Assembly (NCBI GenBank): GCA_964428745.1
Contig: CAYRYZ010000006.1
Span: forward strand, 1-61,887
Length of the DNA: 61,887 nucleotides
Direction: 5' to 3'
DNA from: GCA-002713455 sp964428745
Lineage (GTDB): Bacteria > Fidelibacterota > Marinisomatia > Marinisomatales > TCS55
Shown: in pieces, positions 1 to 7,623 of the stretch
How positions within the stretch are numbered: position 1 is the stretch's first letter
Layout of the letters: every line of letters starts with the position of its first letter
Position numbers and translations under genes: made by a program
Notes under the pieces: model-generated
The model's database searches: none
What the model saw: the letters and a program-made list of their open reading frames with translations, nothing else
Told to the model about the DNA's origin: nothing

Positions 1-965
1 GCCCACCGTGGAGGGATGTAAAATATATTTGGCTCAGTTCCAAACTGGGGGTAGATGGGTAAAGCCACTTTTTCTTTTTGTACCATCCAATACAGTGGAT
101 TTTCTTCATCCTTATTCCATAATCCATCCCTATTGATTTTCACTAAACCCTGCATACGAATTTTCCCTACACAAGAAGACATGCAGCGTGTTTCAACTGG
201 TACCCCATCAGGGGTAATATCATTGTCCTGACCTTCTAAACGGGGATAACAAGCAATACATTTTTCTGAAATTTTTGTCTGACCATTATACATGGCTTTT
301 TTATAAGGACAAGCTTCTACGCATTTTCGATAACCACGGCAACGTTCCTGATCGATAAGCACTACCCCATCCTCATCTCGCTTGTAGATAGCTTTTCGTG
401 GACAAGCAGCTAAACAAGCAGGATAACTACAGTGATTACAAAGTCTTTGGAGATAGAAAAAATAACTTTTATGCTCTGGTAACCTGACTGGTTCATCGAT
501 ATAACCTTGGCTATCTTTTTTTGTAGTATTCGGCGGTGAAATATCTTCACCAATATTGGGTTTAAGCCATTCTTTATCATCGGGTAAATAACCCAACACT
601 CTAGATTGACCATTTTTGGTTTTCTCTTTTTCTGACGCCTCAAAAATCGTCATTCCATCATATGTTCCATCATTATTCCAAGTCATCATTCTATCTTGCC
701 GGTAATGAGCATCTTTAAGCAGGTTCAATAGTTTGATATCCCAAAATTGCGGGTATCCACCATATGGTTTGGTTTCCACATTATTCCACCACATTAGTTC
801 CTGTCCCTTTGAATAGGTCCATGTACTTTTGCAGGCCATTGTACACGTCTGGCAACCAATGCAACGATTGATATTGAATACAGCTGCAAACTGCCGTTCA
901 GGAAATTTTCCTTCGTATGGATATTTCATTTCCCGGTTTATTTGCCAATTATATACTTTTGCCAT
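1..965 (-). CDS. Type II DMSO-reductase-family beta subunit (NarH/NxrB-like), 3' end beyond the window
   Basis: Iron-sulfur electron-transfer subunit of the adjacent molybdoenzyme. About 321 residues are visible, starting at the ATG at 965, which directly abuts the stop of the small gene before it. There are four cysteine groups. The first is C35/C38/C41/C45 (CIGCQTCTMACK). The second is CNHCSYPACLAACP. The third is CRGYRKCVEACP, where Tyr occupies a ligand position; in NarH a Trp there goes with a [3Fe-4S] cluster. The fourth begins CIACYPR and uses CMSSC later. A WNNVETKP segment follows the first group, as in NarH, NxrB and EbdB. There is no signal peptide, so export is expected by riding with the Tat-exported alpha subunit. 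The family call is secure; nitrite/nitrate as substrate is not shown. The coding region runs off the left edge. Confidence 0.9.
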   Translation of the reverse strand, partial: MAKVYNWQINREMKYPYEGKFPERQFAAVFNINRCIGCQTCTMACKSTWTYSKGQELMWWNNVETKPYGGYPQFWDIKLLNLLKDAHYRQDRMMTWNNDGTYDGMTIFEASEKEKTKNGQSRVLGYLPDDKEWLKPNIGEDISPPNTTKKDSQGYIDEPVRLPEHKSYFFYLQRLCNHCSYPACLAACPRKAIYKRDEDGVVLIDQERCRGYRKCVEACPYKKAMYNGQTKISEKCIACYPRLEGQDNDITPDGVPVETRCMSSCVGKIRMQGLVKINRDGLWNKDEENPLYWMVQKEKVALPIYPQFGTEPNIFYIPPRW

Positions 966-1229
966 TTAGGATCCTTGGATGTTTATTATTTGTATATTTG
1001 CATATACCTGATCGATAATTTTCTCTATCTCAGGCATGCCTAATTGAACATAAGCCATGTGCAAACCTCCATAAAGAGGGTTCGTAAATAATTTTAATAA
1101 TTCATCTTGTGATACTCCCATGTCCCTAAACTCTTCAGCCATCACCTGTGCCTGCAATGAAATATTTCCACCCGGTATTTCTATTGGCTTTATTTCAAAG
1201 GGATCTTCTTTATCAAAATCTTTTACCAT
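966..1229 (-). CDS. Small 87-aa protein coupled to the molybdoenzyme genes, function unknown
   Basis: Its ATG overlaps the last codons of the alpha subunit (stop at 1223) and its stop directly abuts the beta-subunit ATG, so translation is probably coupled to both. The product is acidic and largely helical in appearance, with a central segment DELLKLFTNPLYGGLHMAY. It has no signal peptide, no membrane segment and no cysteine. It is far shorter than the NarJ/TorD chaperones (about 200 residues) often found in such operons. It could be an assembly factor or a small structural subunit. I do not recognise the family; the tight packing is the main argument that it is a real gene. Confidence 0.65.
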   Translation of the reverse strand: MVKDFDKEDPFEIKPIEIPGGNISLQAQVMAEEFRDMGVSQDELLKLFTNPLYGGLHMAYVQLGMPEIEKIIDQVYANIQIINIQGS

Positions 1230-4200
1230 TCATCTTCTCCAATTGATGTTAGGTTTCCTGCCAAATAATCTTTCATTAACTCATTCTCATTGGATGGAGT
1301 AAATCCAGTTTTAACAACATCAATTTTTCCTTTTCCTTTCAAGCCTCCCTTTTCAGCAAAAGTAATTTTAACCAACGTTTCTTTAGGAACTGTGTTTATG
1401 GCATGATTGTCCGCCTCATACCCAAATAAAAATCCCATTTTTGCTTTGGCTTTATGAAAAAGGCTATCCAACTGCTGCATAGGCATCTGCCATCCATAGG
1501 TCAATGATTGGTGCGAACCATAGCGATAACTTGCTTGATATCCTGTATCCTTAGATAGTGCCCTTCCATCTGATCGAGATTCATGAGCTAAAACAGATTT
1601 TTCTGTCGCCATACAAGCTCCGTGCTTGATCATTATTACATGATAAGGATAGGAGGGGTTATAACGACAACGTAATTTTAAACGTGCAACCTTATAGAAT
1701 GGATCATTCATATCAAAATTTCTATAAGGACGATTTTGAGGATCCGCATCCACATACACATAATCACCATCTTCAATACCTAAATCTTTGGCAGCTTCTG
1801 AATTCATATACATGGTATGGTCACCAACACCTGGCGCCCGTTTATCATTACGGTAGGGATCACCAAATGGATTAGACCAAATAAAATGCCAATCAACTGT
1901 TTGCCAGCTTGAATGAGTAGCATGACGAGTTTTAGGAGTAAGACAATAAAAAGAGAAGCCATTTTCCCATAGAAAATTTTTTGTTTTTTTCACTTTTTTC
2001 CATGGAAGTTTCACGTTCCTAACTTGTCGATCTTCTGCAGATGTAGCATCGAGTGAAATTCCATAATCTTCGGGTCTTATAAGAGGATTATTTGATACAA
2101 TTACATTAGGTAAATACGGGGTTGCCTCTGGTCCTTCGCGGTGAACGATAAAATTCTCTCCATATTCAATTACCTCTGGTTCGTCATTGTAAGTTTGCAA
2201 TCTTCCTGTTGGCGTAAAAAATGGAGTGTTATCCTTAATCTGCTCATAGAAGGGAATTCGAGGATAAGTGCGGAATAATACAAGTGCTGATCCAGGTTCA
2301 CCATATTTACCATCCATGATATCTTTTGTAGTATAACCATGTGTCGTATTACTACCATCTAATAACCGATCAATATAGACTTCTGTTTTGCCTTCTAATA
2401 CAAATTTCCAGTACGCTTCAAATCGTTTATCTTTGAGTATCTCCCCCAATTGTTTTGCAACACTAGCCCATATAGTAACATCATCCTTTGAATCAAAAAC
2501 GGGTTTTAGGCCACCATTCCATATTTGTAAAAAAGGATTCGAGCAAGATGCCGTTAATTCATAAGTCTGTTGCTCTGCCCAGCTATTTGCTGGTAAAACG
2601 ATATCAGCATATTCGCACGTTGCTGTCATTTCAATATCCTGACTAATGATCATTTCAATTCCAGGATTGGTGTTTTTAACCATTTCATAGTGGTATTTAG
2701 CATTGTTCAATAAGTTAACATTGTTATGCCATATTGCTTTTGTGGGTGTTGGCATATGGGTCTTGCCGGTAAACGATTTTTTCCCCGATAAAGGTGTATC
2801 AACTAGCAATGGGAAATCTCCCACATTCCAATATGATGGTTCCTCACCTCGTGCATACCCTTTAATTTTTAAATCTTTTGCTTTAGCTTTCGGGTCCAAA
2901 TTAGGTTCAAAGGGATCTTCTGCTACCCACCCCTTAAAACCGGGGCCCACTTCATCTGAGCCTTGAAAAAGTCCCGCCTTATAATTGCCAGCCCAAGTTT
3001 GACATCCGGCTCCTCGTTTACCAATGTTTCCAGTAAGAATTACTGGCAGATAACATGCACGATTATTTTCTACTGCATGAAACCAATGGTTCAATCCTTC
3101 ACCTATATGAATTGCCGCTGGCTTTATCGTTGAAAGGTCTCTAGCTAGCTGCTGAATTAATTCTTTATTAGAATGGGTTATTTCTACCACCGTATCCAAG
3201 TCATAATCTTTAAGGTGGATATTTTTGTAAGCCCAGAAAATTGTGCATACTGCTATTGAGTTTCCATTTTTATCTTTAATTGTCCCATTCCAATCCAATG
3301 CAGGATCAATTTTCTTTCGTTTCAAAACTTCACCTATATCTTCACGTGTAATAGATTGAACAGATTTTGATTTTTTGTCAAAAACTGTAAAATCACCAAT
3401 TTTTTCATATTGTTCTTTTTTCATCCCATGGACTGTGAAACTAGGCCCATTTTTTGATAATCGGTTTTTGTAACCCTCGATAAAATCTTCAGGCTTTAAC
3501 CGTTTTAGAGTGTCTTTCCTTATCAAAAGTGGAAAATCAGAAAATTCCTTAAGGAATTTTTTATCGTGCCAATTGTTATCCATGATGATCTTAGAAATCC
3601 CTAAAAGCAAGGCTGTATCAGTATTAGGGCGGATCGTTAACCAGTAATCTGCCTTAGATGATGAAGGACCATATTCTGGAGAAATATTTACTAATTTTCC
3701 CCCCCGCTCCATGATTTCAGCAGCAAAATGATTGTCCGCTCGCTTGTTTTCAACAAGATTTTTTCCAATGGAAACAAGTAATTTGCTATAACGCATTTCA
3801 TTCATATCGACATCCGATGCTTGAAGTCCATGAACGAAAGGAAATCCAGGAGCCTGATCCCCATGCCACGTATAGTTAGACCAATTCCTGCCCGCTTTAG
3901 CTTCTTTTTTATCTACACCCCTTACATGTTGATCCACCAATGCTAATGTATTACTGAATCTATAGGCACCATATTTTCCAATAACACCCAAAAGGCCCAT
4001 ACCTCCCCGCAGCTTAATTGTTCGAGTACCAGCTCCTTCCCAATGAGTAAGCATTTCTTCAGGATATCCTTGATCTAATAAGCGCTTTTTACCAATATCA
4101 CCACTATAAGTTTTAGAAATATTGATGAGCCCATTAGCGATGTAATTTTCAATTTTATCCCAAGATATCTTTACTAGAGTATCTTTTCCTCTCGAATTAA

Positions 4201-4735
4201 ATTTATACTTTTCTCGATTGGTTGGAGTAAGATAAGGAAAACCATCATCTGCCCACTGCTTCCATCCCTTTCTAACCAACGGGTATTTCAAGCGGTAACT
4301 TCCGTAAATACGTCGATGGAATGTAAATCCGTTCGAACATCCCCGTGGATTCCAAGCGTGGGTACACTGGTTACCATAAAGATCTTTAATTTTATGTGAA
4401 TCGTAATTTTGTTCTGTCCGAATCATAACCCCATTTCGACTAAAGCCCCGCATCCGGCACTCATGTGTGCAATTTGGAGAACAAATAAAAGTGAAACTAT
4501 CATCAAACTTATATTGGTTGCGGTAGATCTTTTCCCACCCTCTATTTGGATAATGAGACAGAGGATTATCAATACCATTGATTCCTTTGAGGTAATACAT
4601 ACTAGCGGGCATTGACCAAAAAACACATGCACTTCCTAATCCAGTGGTTCCCACCTTTAAAAAATCTCTGCGACTAATTCTGGATTTTTGTTTCTTACCA
4701 CTGATATTATTGTCTACTAAATGATTTTCTTTCAT
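1223..4735 (-). CDS. Tat-exported type II DMSO-reductase-family catalytic alpha subunit (NxrA/NarG-like)
   Basis: Molybdenum bis-MGD oxidoreductase catalytic subunit of 1170 residues. The N terminus has a twin-arginine signal (SRRDFLK, Arg22-Arg23, then a hydrophobic stretch), so the enzyme should face the periplasm. An FS0-type cluster motif follows: Cys85-x3-Cys89-x3-Cys93 and Cys133 in RGCSNG; membrane NarG has His as the first ligand instead. The segment YTWHGDQAPG contains Asp292, which aligns with the molybdenum-ligand Asp222 of NarG, placing it in the type II group (Nar, Nxr, Ebd, Ser, Clr, Pcr). It sits one base downstream of the gamma gene and overlaps the next small gene. An exported NarG-like enzyme with a haem gamma subunit resembles periplasmic Nxr of Nitrospira, Nitrospina and anammox bacteria, but nitrate, selenate, chlorate or hydrocarbon substrates are also possible from sequence alone. 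Confidence 0.9.
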   Translation of the reverse strand: MKENHLVDNNISGKKQKSRISRRDFLKVGTTGLGSACVFWSMPASMYYLKGINGIDNPLSHYPNRGWEKIYRNQYKFDDSFTFICSPNCTHECRMRGFSRNGVMIRTEQNYDSHKIKDLYGNQCTHAWNPRGCSNGFTFHRRIYGSYRLKYPLVRKGWKQWADDGFPYLTPTNREKYKFNSRGKDTLVKISWDKIENYIANGLINISKTYSGDIGKKRLLDQGYPEEMLTHWEGAGTRTIKLRGGMGLLGVIGKYGAYRFSNTLALVDQHVRGVDKKEAKAGRNWSNYTWHGDQAPGFPFVHGLQASDVDMNEMRYSKLLVSIGKNLVENKRADNHFAAEIMERGGKLVNISPEYGPSSSKADYWLTIRPNTDTALLLGISKIIMDNNWHDKKFLKEFSDFPLLIRKDTLKRLKPEDFIEGYKNRLSKNGPSFTVHGMKKEQYEKIGDFTVFDKKSKSVQSITREDIGEVLKRKKIDPALDWNGTIKDKNGNSIAVCTIFWAYKNIHLKDYDLDTVVEITHSNKELIQQLARDLSTIKPAAIHIGEGLNHWFHAVENNRACYLPVILTGNIGKRGAGCQTWAGNYKAGLFQGSDEVGPGFKGWVAEDPFEPNLDPKAKAKDLKIKGYARGEEPSYWNVGDFPLLVDTPLSGKKSFTGKTHMPTPTKAIWHNNVNLLNNAKYHYEMVKNTNPGIEMIISQDIEMTATCEYADIVLPANSWAEQQTYELTASCSNPFLQIWNGGLKPVFDSKDDVTIWASVAKQLGEILKDKRFEAYWKFVLEGKTEVYIDRLLDGSNTTHGYTTKDIMDGKYGEPGSALVLFRTYPRIPFYEQIKDNTPFFTPTGRLQTYNDEPEVIEYGENFIVHREGPEATPYLPNVIVSNNPLIRPEDYGISLDATSAEDRQVRNVKLPWKKVKKTKNFLWENGFSFYCLTPKTRHATHSSWQTVDWHFIWSNPFGDPYRNDKRAPGVGDHTMYMNSEAAKDLGIEDGDYVYVDADPQNRPYRNFDMNDPFYKVARLKLRCRYNPSYPYHVIMIKHGACMATEKSVLAHESRSDGRALSKDTGYQASYRYGSHQSLTYGWQMPMQQLDSLFHKAKAKMGFLFGYEADNHAINTVPKETLVKITFAEKGGLKGKGKIDVVKTGFTPSNENELMKDYLAGNLTSIGEDEW

Positions 4736-4736
4736 A

Positions 4737-6287
4737 CTAATCCTTTAAATCTAATTGATACCACGTTGAAACCATTTTCTGACCGTTTCGATCCTTTTCG
4801 TCGCCATTCCAAATGGCAAAGGCAATAGGAAAAGATTGGCCTATTGAAAAATCGACTTTTTGTTTAGAATCAGATCGTAATTTTCTAACAAATACAACCT
4901 GCCACTTTTCTCCGTCCCAAATCCCGCTCCCCATAACTGTTTGTTCATTTCCCGGTAAAGATTTTACAGTTTGAGGCCCTACTGCCATCACATTTTCGAT
5001 TGGTGATTCTTTAGTATCCGCTGAATTAATATTATTAGCATCCCGACCCGCTTGATATGCATTGTCATTCATCAATTGAGGATAAGTTTTTGCGTTAGAA
5101 TCACTAACTCGATTAGGATAAGCACGCAAAATATCAGAATAAACATTCTTTTTACTTTGCCATTCAGCTTTCCAAAACCATATATCTGTGGGGTGTTCTT
5201 TTGACCCCATCCCATGAAACCCCTCACTCCCATCAATTGAAAATTGCATAGCTGCACCATCTTGAAAATCTTGAACTCGGTATAAACCTTGATTCTGAGA
5301 TTCATCCTTCCATTCCATTTTTGCAGCAATATATTTTGAATTGTATAATACCTTCACATTTATCATTTGATAATTAACCTTGCTACTTTGCCACAATCGT
5401 GAAATGGGGATTAAGTGTGAGGCTCCGCTTGACCACAAATTATTATTTACATCTAAGAATTGTTTAGGTTGAATAAATCTCTTTGTTTTTGTTGCAGTTA
5501 TTCTCCCATTATGTAACTGATCATCGAATTTATCGATCTTTTTACTTTCTAAACTTTTTACATAATGGACTAAAGCCCAAGCTAACTTATTTCCTTCATC
5601 CTTGGGACGCCCCAATAAATCAGATAGATTACCATATGAAGGCATTGGGGTTCCATCGATACCCGACATAAATCGTAAATATAGATCTCGCTTTGTGGCT
5701 CCGCCTACATACACTCCAGTAGTAAAGTCTTTTGGAACGATGGGGTACCCCCTGGAATCAGTTAATTTGTTAGATGAAGGTCCATCACCTTTACCACTTT
5801 CACCGTGACACATGTTGCAGCCCGTTTCATTATAAATTAATTTTCCTAAATCAATTAATTCTTGCGTAGGAGCCAGGTCAGACGGGATGGGTATTTGTTT
5901 TACATTTTGATTATTGAGTGAACTGAATTTTTTTACGAAATCAACTAATGACTTTATTTCATTATCTTTTAGAAAATTGAATGCAGGCATAGCCGTTCCA
6001 GGCATTCCTTTATTAATAGTATTGAATAAGTCTTGATTGGTAGGTGGATTCCCAGGTAGGGTTGACTTTATTTTATATTTTCCTGTCGTAAAATCTCTTG
6101 GCTTTGGATAAACTAAATATGCTAGTTCCCCATCTCCATCACCGCTGACACCATGACAGGAAGCACAATATAAGTTGTATAAAGTTTCACCTGATTTATT
6201 TTTTTCCACAGGTACAAATGCAGAAAAAATGATCAATAATAAAAATAGTGGAATTAAAATAAAAGCTTGATGCCATTTATTATTCAC
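4737..6287 (-). CDS. Dihaem cytochrome c fused to ethylbenzene-dehydrogenase-type haem b domain (gamma subunit, NxrC-like)
   Basis: Electron-transfer subunit of the molybdoenzyme, 516 residues. A hydrophobic N-terminal segment (about 8-25) is a signal or anchor. Two class I cytochrome c modules follow: CASCH at 41-45 with a likely distal Met100 in GTAMPAF, and CNMCH at 157-161 with GTPMPSY later. The remainder (about 250-516) resembles the EB_dh/DMSO-reductase gamma domain that binds haem b, including the DIWFWKAEW segment and a Lys-containing strand near the C terminus. The fusion of haem c modules with the gamma domain is known from Nxr-type and related periplasmic enzymes. It is the first gene of the run gamma-alpha-small-beta. 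Electrons would pass from molybdenum through the FeS clusters to haem b and haem c, then to a soluble carrier or the bc-type complex encoded nearby. Confidence 0.88.
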   Translation of the reverse strand: MNNKWHQAFILIPLFLLLIIFSAFVPVEKNKSGETLYNLYCASCHGVSGDGDGELAYLVYPKPRDFTTGKYKIKSTLPGNPPTNQDLFNTINKGMPGTAMPAFNFLKDNEIKSLVDFVKKFSSLNNQNVKQIPIPSDLAPTQELIDLGKLIYNETGCNMCHGESGKGDGPSSNKLTDSRGYPIVPKDFTTGVYVGGATKRDLYLRFMSGIDGTPMPSYGNLSDLLGRPKDEGNKLAWALVHYVKSLESKKIDKFDDQLHNGRITATKTKRFIQPKQFLDVNNNLWSSGASHLIPISRLWQSSKVNYQMINVKVLYNSKYIAAKMEWKDESQNQGLYRVQDFQDGAAMQFSIDGSEGFHGMGSKEHPTDIWFWKAEWQSKKNVYSDILRAYPNRVSDSNAKTYPQLMNDNAYQAGRDANNINSADTKESPIENVMAVGPQTVKSLPGNEQTVMGSGIWDGEKWQVVFVRKLRSDSKQKVDFSIGQSFPIAFAIWNGDEKDRNGQKMVSTWYQLDLKD

Positions 6288-6340
6288 AATTAGTTCCTTT
6301 AATAAATGAATCTGGATTGTGTAACCCCACTATCTTTGCA

Positions 6341-6484
6341 ATTATTTTAAAATCATATCGATGCATGAAGGGTGGGCAAGAATGGTAATTATAATATATT
6401 ATTACCATGGCCACTATGGAGTCACCTAGGAAGGTATTGTAGCACCCTTCATGCATCAAGAATGATATCATTTTAAAATAAAAT
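6341..6484. repeat. Long imperfect palindrome between the Cys-rich peptide and the molybdoenzyme operon
   Basis: A 15-base arm at 6360-6374 is repeated exactly in inverted form at 6443-6457. Outside it the arms continue with 5 and then 11 matching pairs, separated by one mismatch and a 6-base bulge, so pairing extends roughly over 6343-6482. The interior holds a nested inverted repeat, ATGGTAAT at 6382-6389 and ATTACCAT at 6401-6408. No T-run follows on either strand, so it is not a standard terminator. It could be a MITE-like element, an RNA structure in the leader of the gamma gene, or a protein binding region. Confidence 0.75.
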
Positions 6485-6516
6485 TCTATCTTTTAGACTA
6501 TCTGATTATTATGATT

Positions 6517-6612
6517 TTACTTGCAATTGCAATCAGAGCAATCACAGTTACAATCATCACAATTACAGTCTTTACAATCACAGTCACAGTCACAATCTTT
6601 ACAAAATAACAT
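6517..6612 (-). CDS. 31-residue Cys/Asp-rich peptide, metallothionein-like
   Basis: An ATG at 6612 lies five bases after an AGAGGTG ribosome-binding sequence and opens a 31-codon frame ending in TAA at 6517-6519. Twelve residues are cysteine (4, 7, 9, 11, 13, 16, 18, 21, 23, 25, 28, 30) in a chain of C-x-C and C-x-x-C pairs. Nearly all spacers are Asp, Asn or Lys; the first cysteines read CKDCDCDCDC. It has no aromatic core and no signal peptide. This composition is what metal-binding peptides of the metallothionein kind show, though no known family is recognisable to me. It lies about 230 bases upstream of, and on the same strand as, the molybdoenzyme operon, so it may share its transcript or regulation. 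The chief doubt is that the DNA is low-complexity (alternating TGT and GAY codons). Confidence 0.6.
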   Translation of the reverse strand: MLFCKDCDCDCDCKDCNCDDCNCDCSDCNCK

Positions 6613-6839
6613 ATACACCTCTTTATTTATTAGGATAATTATATCCGAATATATTGTAATAGTTTATATAATACAAGTATTTAGGATGCTATTATCTTCT
6701 TTTATATAATTTTATTTCAATTGTACCTTTTAATGAAATTATTAATGAAAAAAACTAAGTTTATTGTGATAAAGCGATATAAGAGATTAAGTTTGAAGAC
6801 TTTATTTCAATAAAATTATTAAATATCAGGAGTATAATA
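6613..6839. other. AT-rich divergent spacer upstream of the Cys-rich peptide and the cupredoxin-like gene
   Basis: No gene or RNA is visible here. The stretch is strongly AT-rich and must hold the promoters of both divergent genes. A TATAAT-like hexamer on the minus strand lies inside the small dyad GGATA-ATTA-TATCC at 6633-6646, upstream of the Cys-rich peptide. An AGGAG ribosome binding site at 6828-6832 serves the plus-strand gene at 6840. I could not assign -35 boxes with confidence. Confidence 0.4.
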
Positions 6840-7541
6840 ATGCGTAAAGCAATTAATTATTTTCTATTATCAACTATGGCAGCTAGTACGATCTTTGCGG
6901 GGGAAGTAAAAGGACATGTAAAGTATGTTGGAAAACCACCAAAAGCTAAACGGCTCCGAATGGATGCGGACCCAGTTTGTGCAGCCTCACATAAAGAAGC
7001 CGCAAAAGCAGAATCTTTTATCGTTGATGCTGAAGGGAATTTGGCTAATGTAATAGTTTACTTAGAAGGAGTCTCTTATAAGGGAAAGAGCCCATCTAAG
7101 CCGGTAACATTAGATCAAAATGGATGTGTTTACTCACCTCATGTAGTTGGTTTACAAGCTGGGCAACCACTTAAAATTCTAAATAGCGATGCAACCATGC
7201 ACAATATTCATGGGCTACCAAAGGTTAACCGTGAATTCAACTTTGGTATGCCTAAATCATTAAAAGAAAAAACAGTTACTTTTAATAAAGCAGAAAGTGT
7301 ATTCGTTGTTAAATGTGATGTGCACCCCTGGATGAAAAGTTACGCACAGGTTTTCGACCATCCTTACTTTGCAGTAACTGGCAAAGATGGCTCATTCAGT
7401 ATTAAGGATGTTCCCGATGGAACATATAAAGCAGTCGCTTGGCAGGAGAAATTTAATAAAAGAACATTATCTCAAAATGTTACAGTAAAAGGTGGCAAGG
7501 CTACCCTAAATTTTACTTTTGAGCGACCTAAAAAGAAGTAA
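6840..7541 (+). CDS. Exported cupredoxin-like copper protein with carboxypeptidase-regulatory-like C-terminal domain
   Basis: The 233-residue product starts with a clear Sec signal peptide ending near FAGEV. An AGGAG sequence lies seven bases before the ATG. The middle region carries a possible type 1 copper site: a His in TMHNIHG, then the cluster KCDVHPWM, giving the His, Cys-x2-His and Met ligands expected of a blue copper fold. The last 60 residues (from about HPYFAVTGKDGSF) look like a carboxypeptidase regulatory-like beta sandwich ending in a basic tail. It is likely a periplasmic electron carrier or copper-binding protein. It lies divergent from the molybdoenzyme operon and converges on the cytochrome bc-type operon, so it could shuttle electrons between them; that role is inference. 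Confidence 0.75.
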   Translation: MRKAINYFLLSTMAASTIFAGEVKGHVKYVGKPPKAKRLRMDADPVCAASHKEAAKAESFIVDAEGNLANVIVYLEGVSYKGKSPSKPVTLDQNGCVYSPHVVGLQAGQPLKILNSDATMHNIHGLPKVNREFNFGMPKSLKEKTVTFNKAESVFVVKCDVHPWMKSYAQVFDHPYFAVTGKDGSFSIKDVPDGTYKAVAWQEKFNKRTLSQNVTVKGGKATLNFTFERPKKK

Positions 7542-7565
7542 GAAAAAGGTTCTATAAAATAGAAT

Positions 7566-7603
7566 AAAAAAGCCCTGCCAAAATAACTTGGTAGGGCTTT
7601 TTT
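7566..7603. terminator. Bidirectional intrinsic terminator
   Basis: A 12-base stem AAGCCCTGCCAA / TTGGTAGGGCTT (one G-T wobble) with a 6-base loop, flanked by an A-run on the left and a T-run on the right. It lies between the convergent cupredoxin-like gene and the octahaem cytochrome gene and fits termination from both sides. Confidence 0.9.
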
Positions 7604-7623
7604 ATTATTTCAAAAGTTATAAG

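Noticed and set aside
1..965. Calling this partial gene nitrite oxidoreductase nxrB outright
   Set aside because: The beta subunit alone cannot separate Nxr, Nar, Ebd, Ser and Clr; substrate needs phylogeny of alpha.
6280..6471. Minus-strand 63-codon frame inside the palindrome
   Set aside because: It covers the inverted repeat, overlaps the gamma-subunit start and has no good SD or recognisable features.
6541..6600. CAATCACAGT-like repeats as a CRISPR or tandem array
   Set aside because: Repeats are short, irregular and without spacers; they are explained by TGT/GAY codons of the Cys-rich peptide.
6521..6709. Plus-strand frame of Gln/Ser repeats opposite the Cys-rich peptide
   Set aside because: It is the complement of the Cys-rich frame; no SD before its ATG, and the composition is that of a repeat read on the wrong strand.
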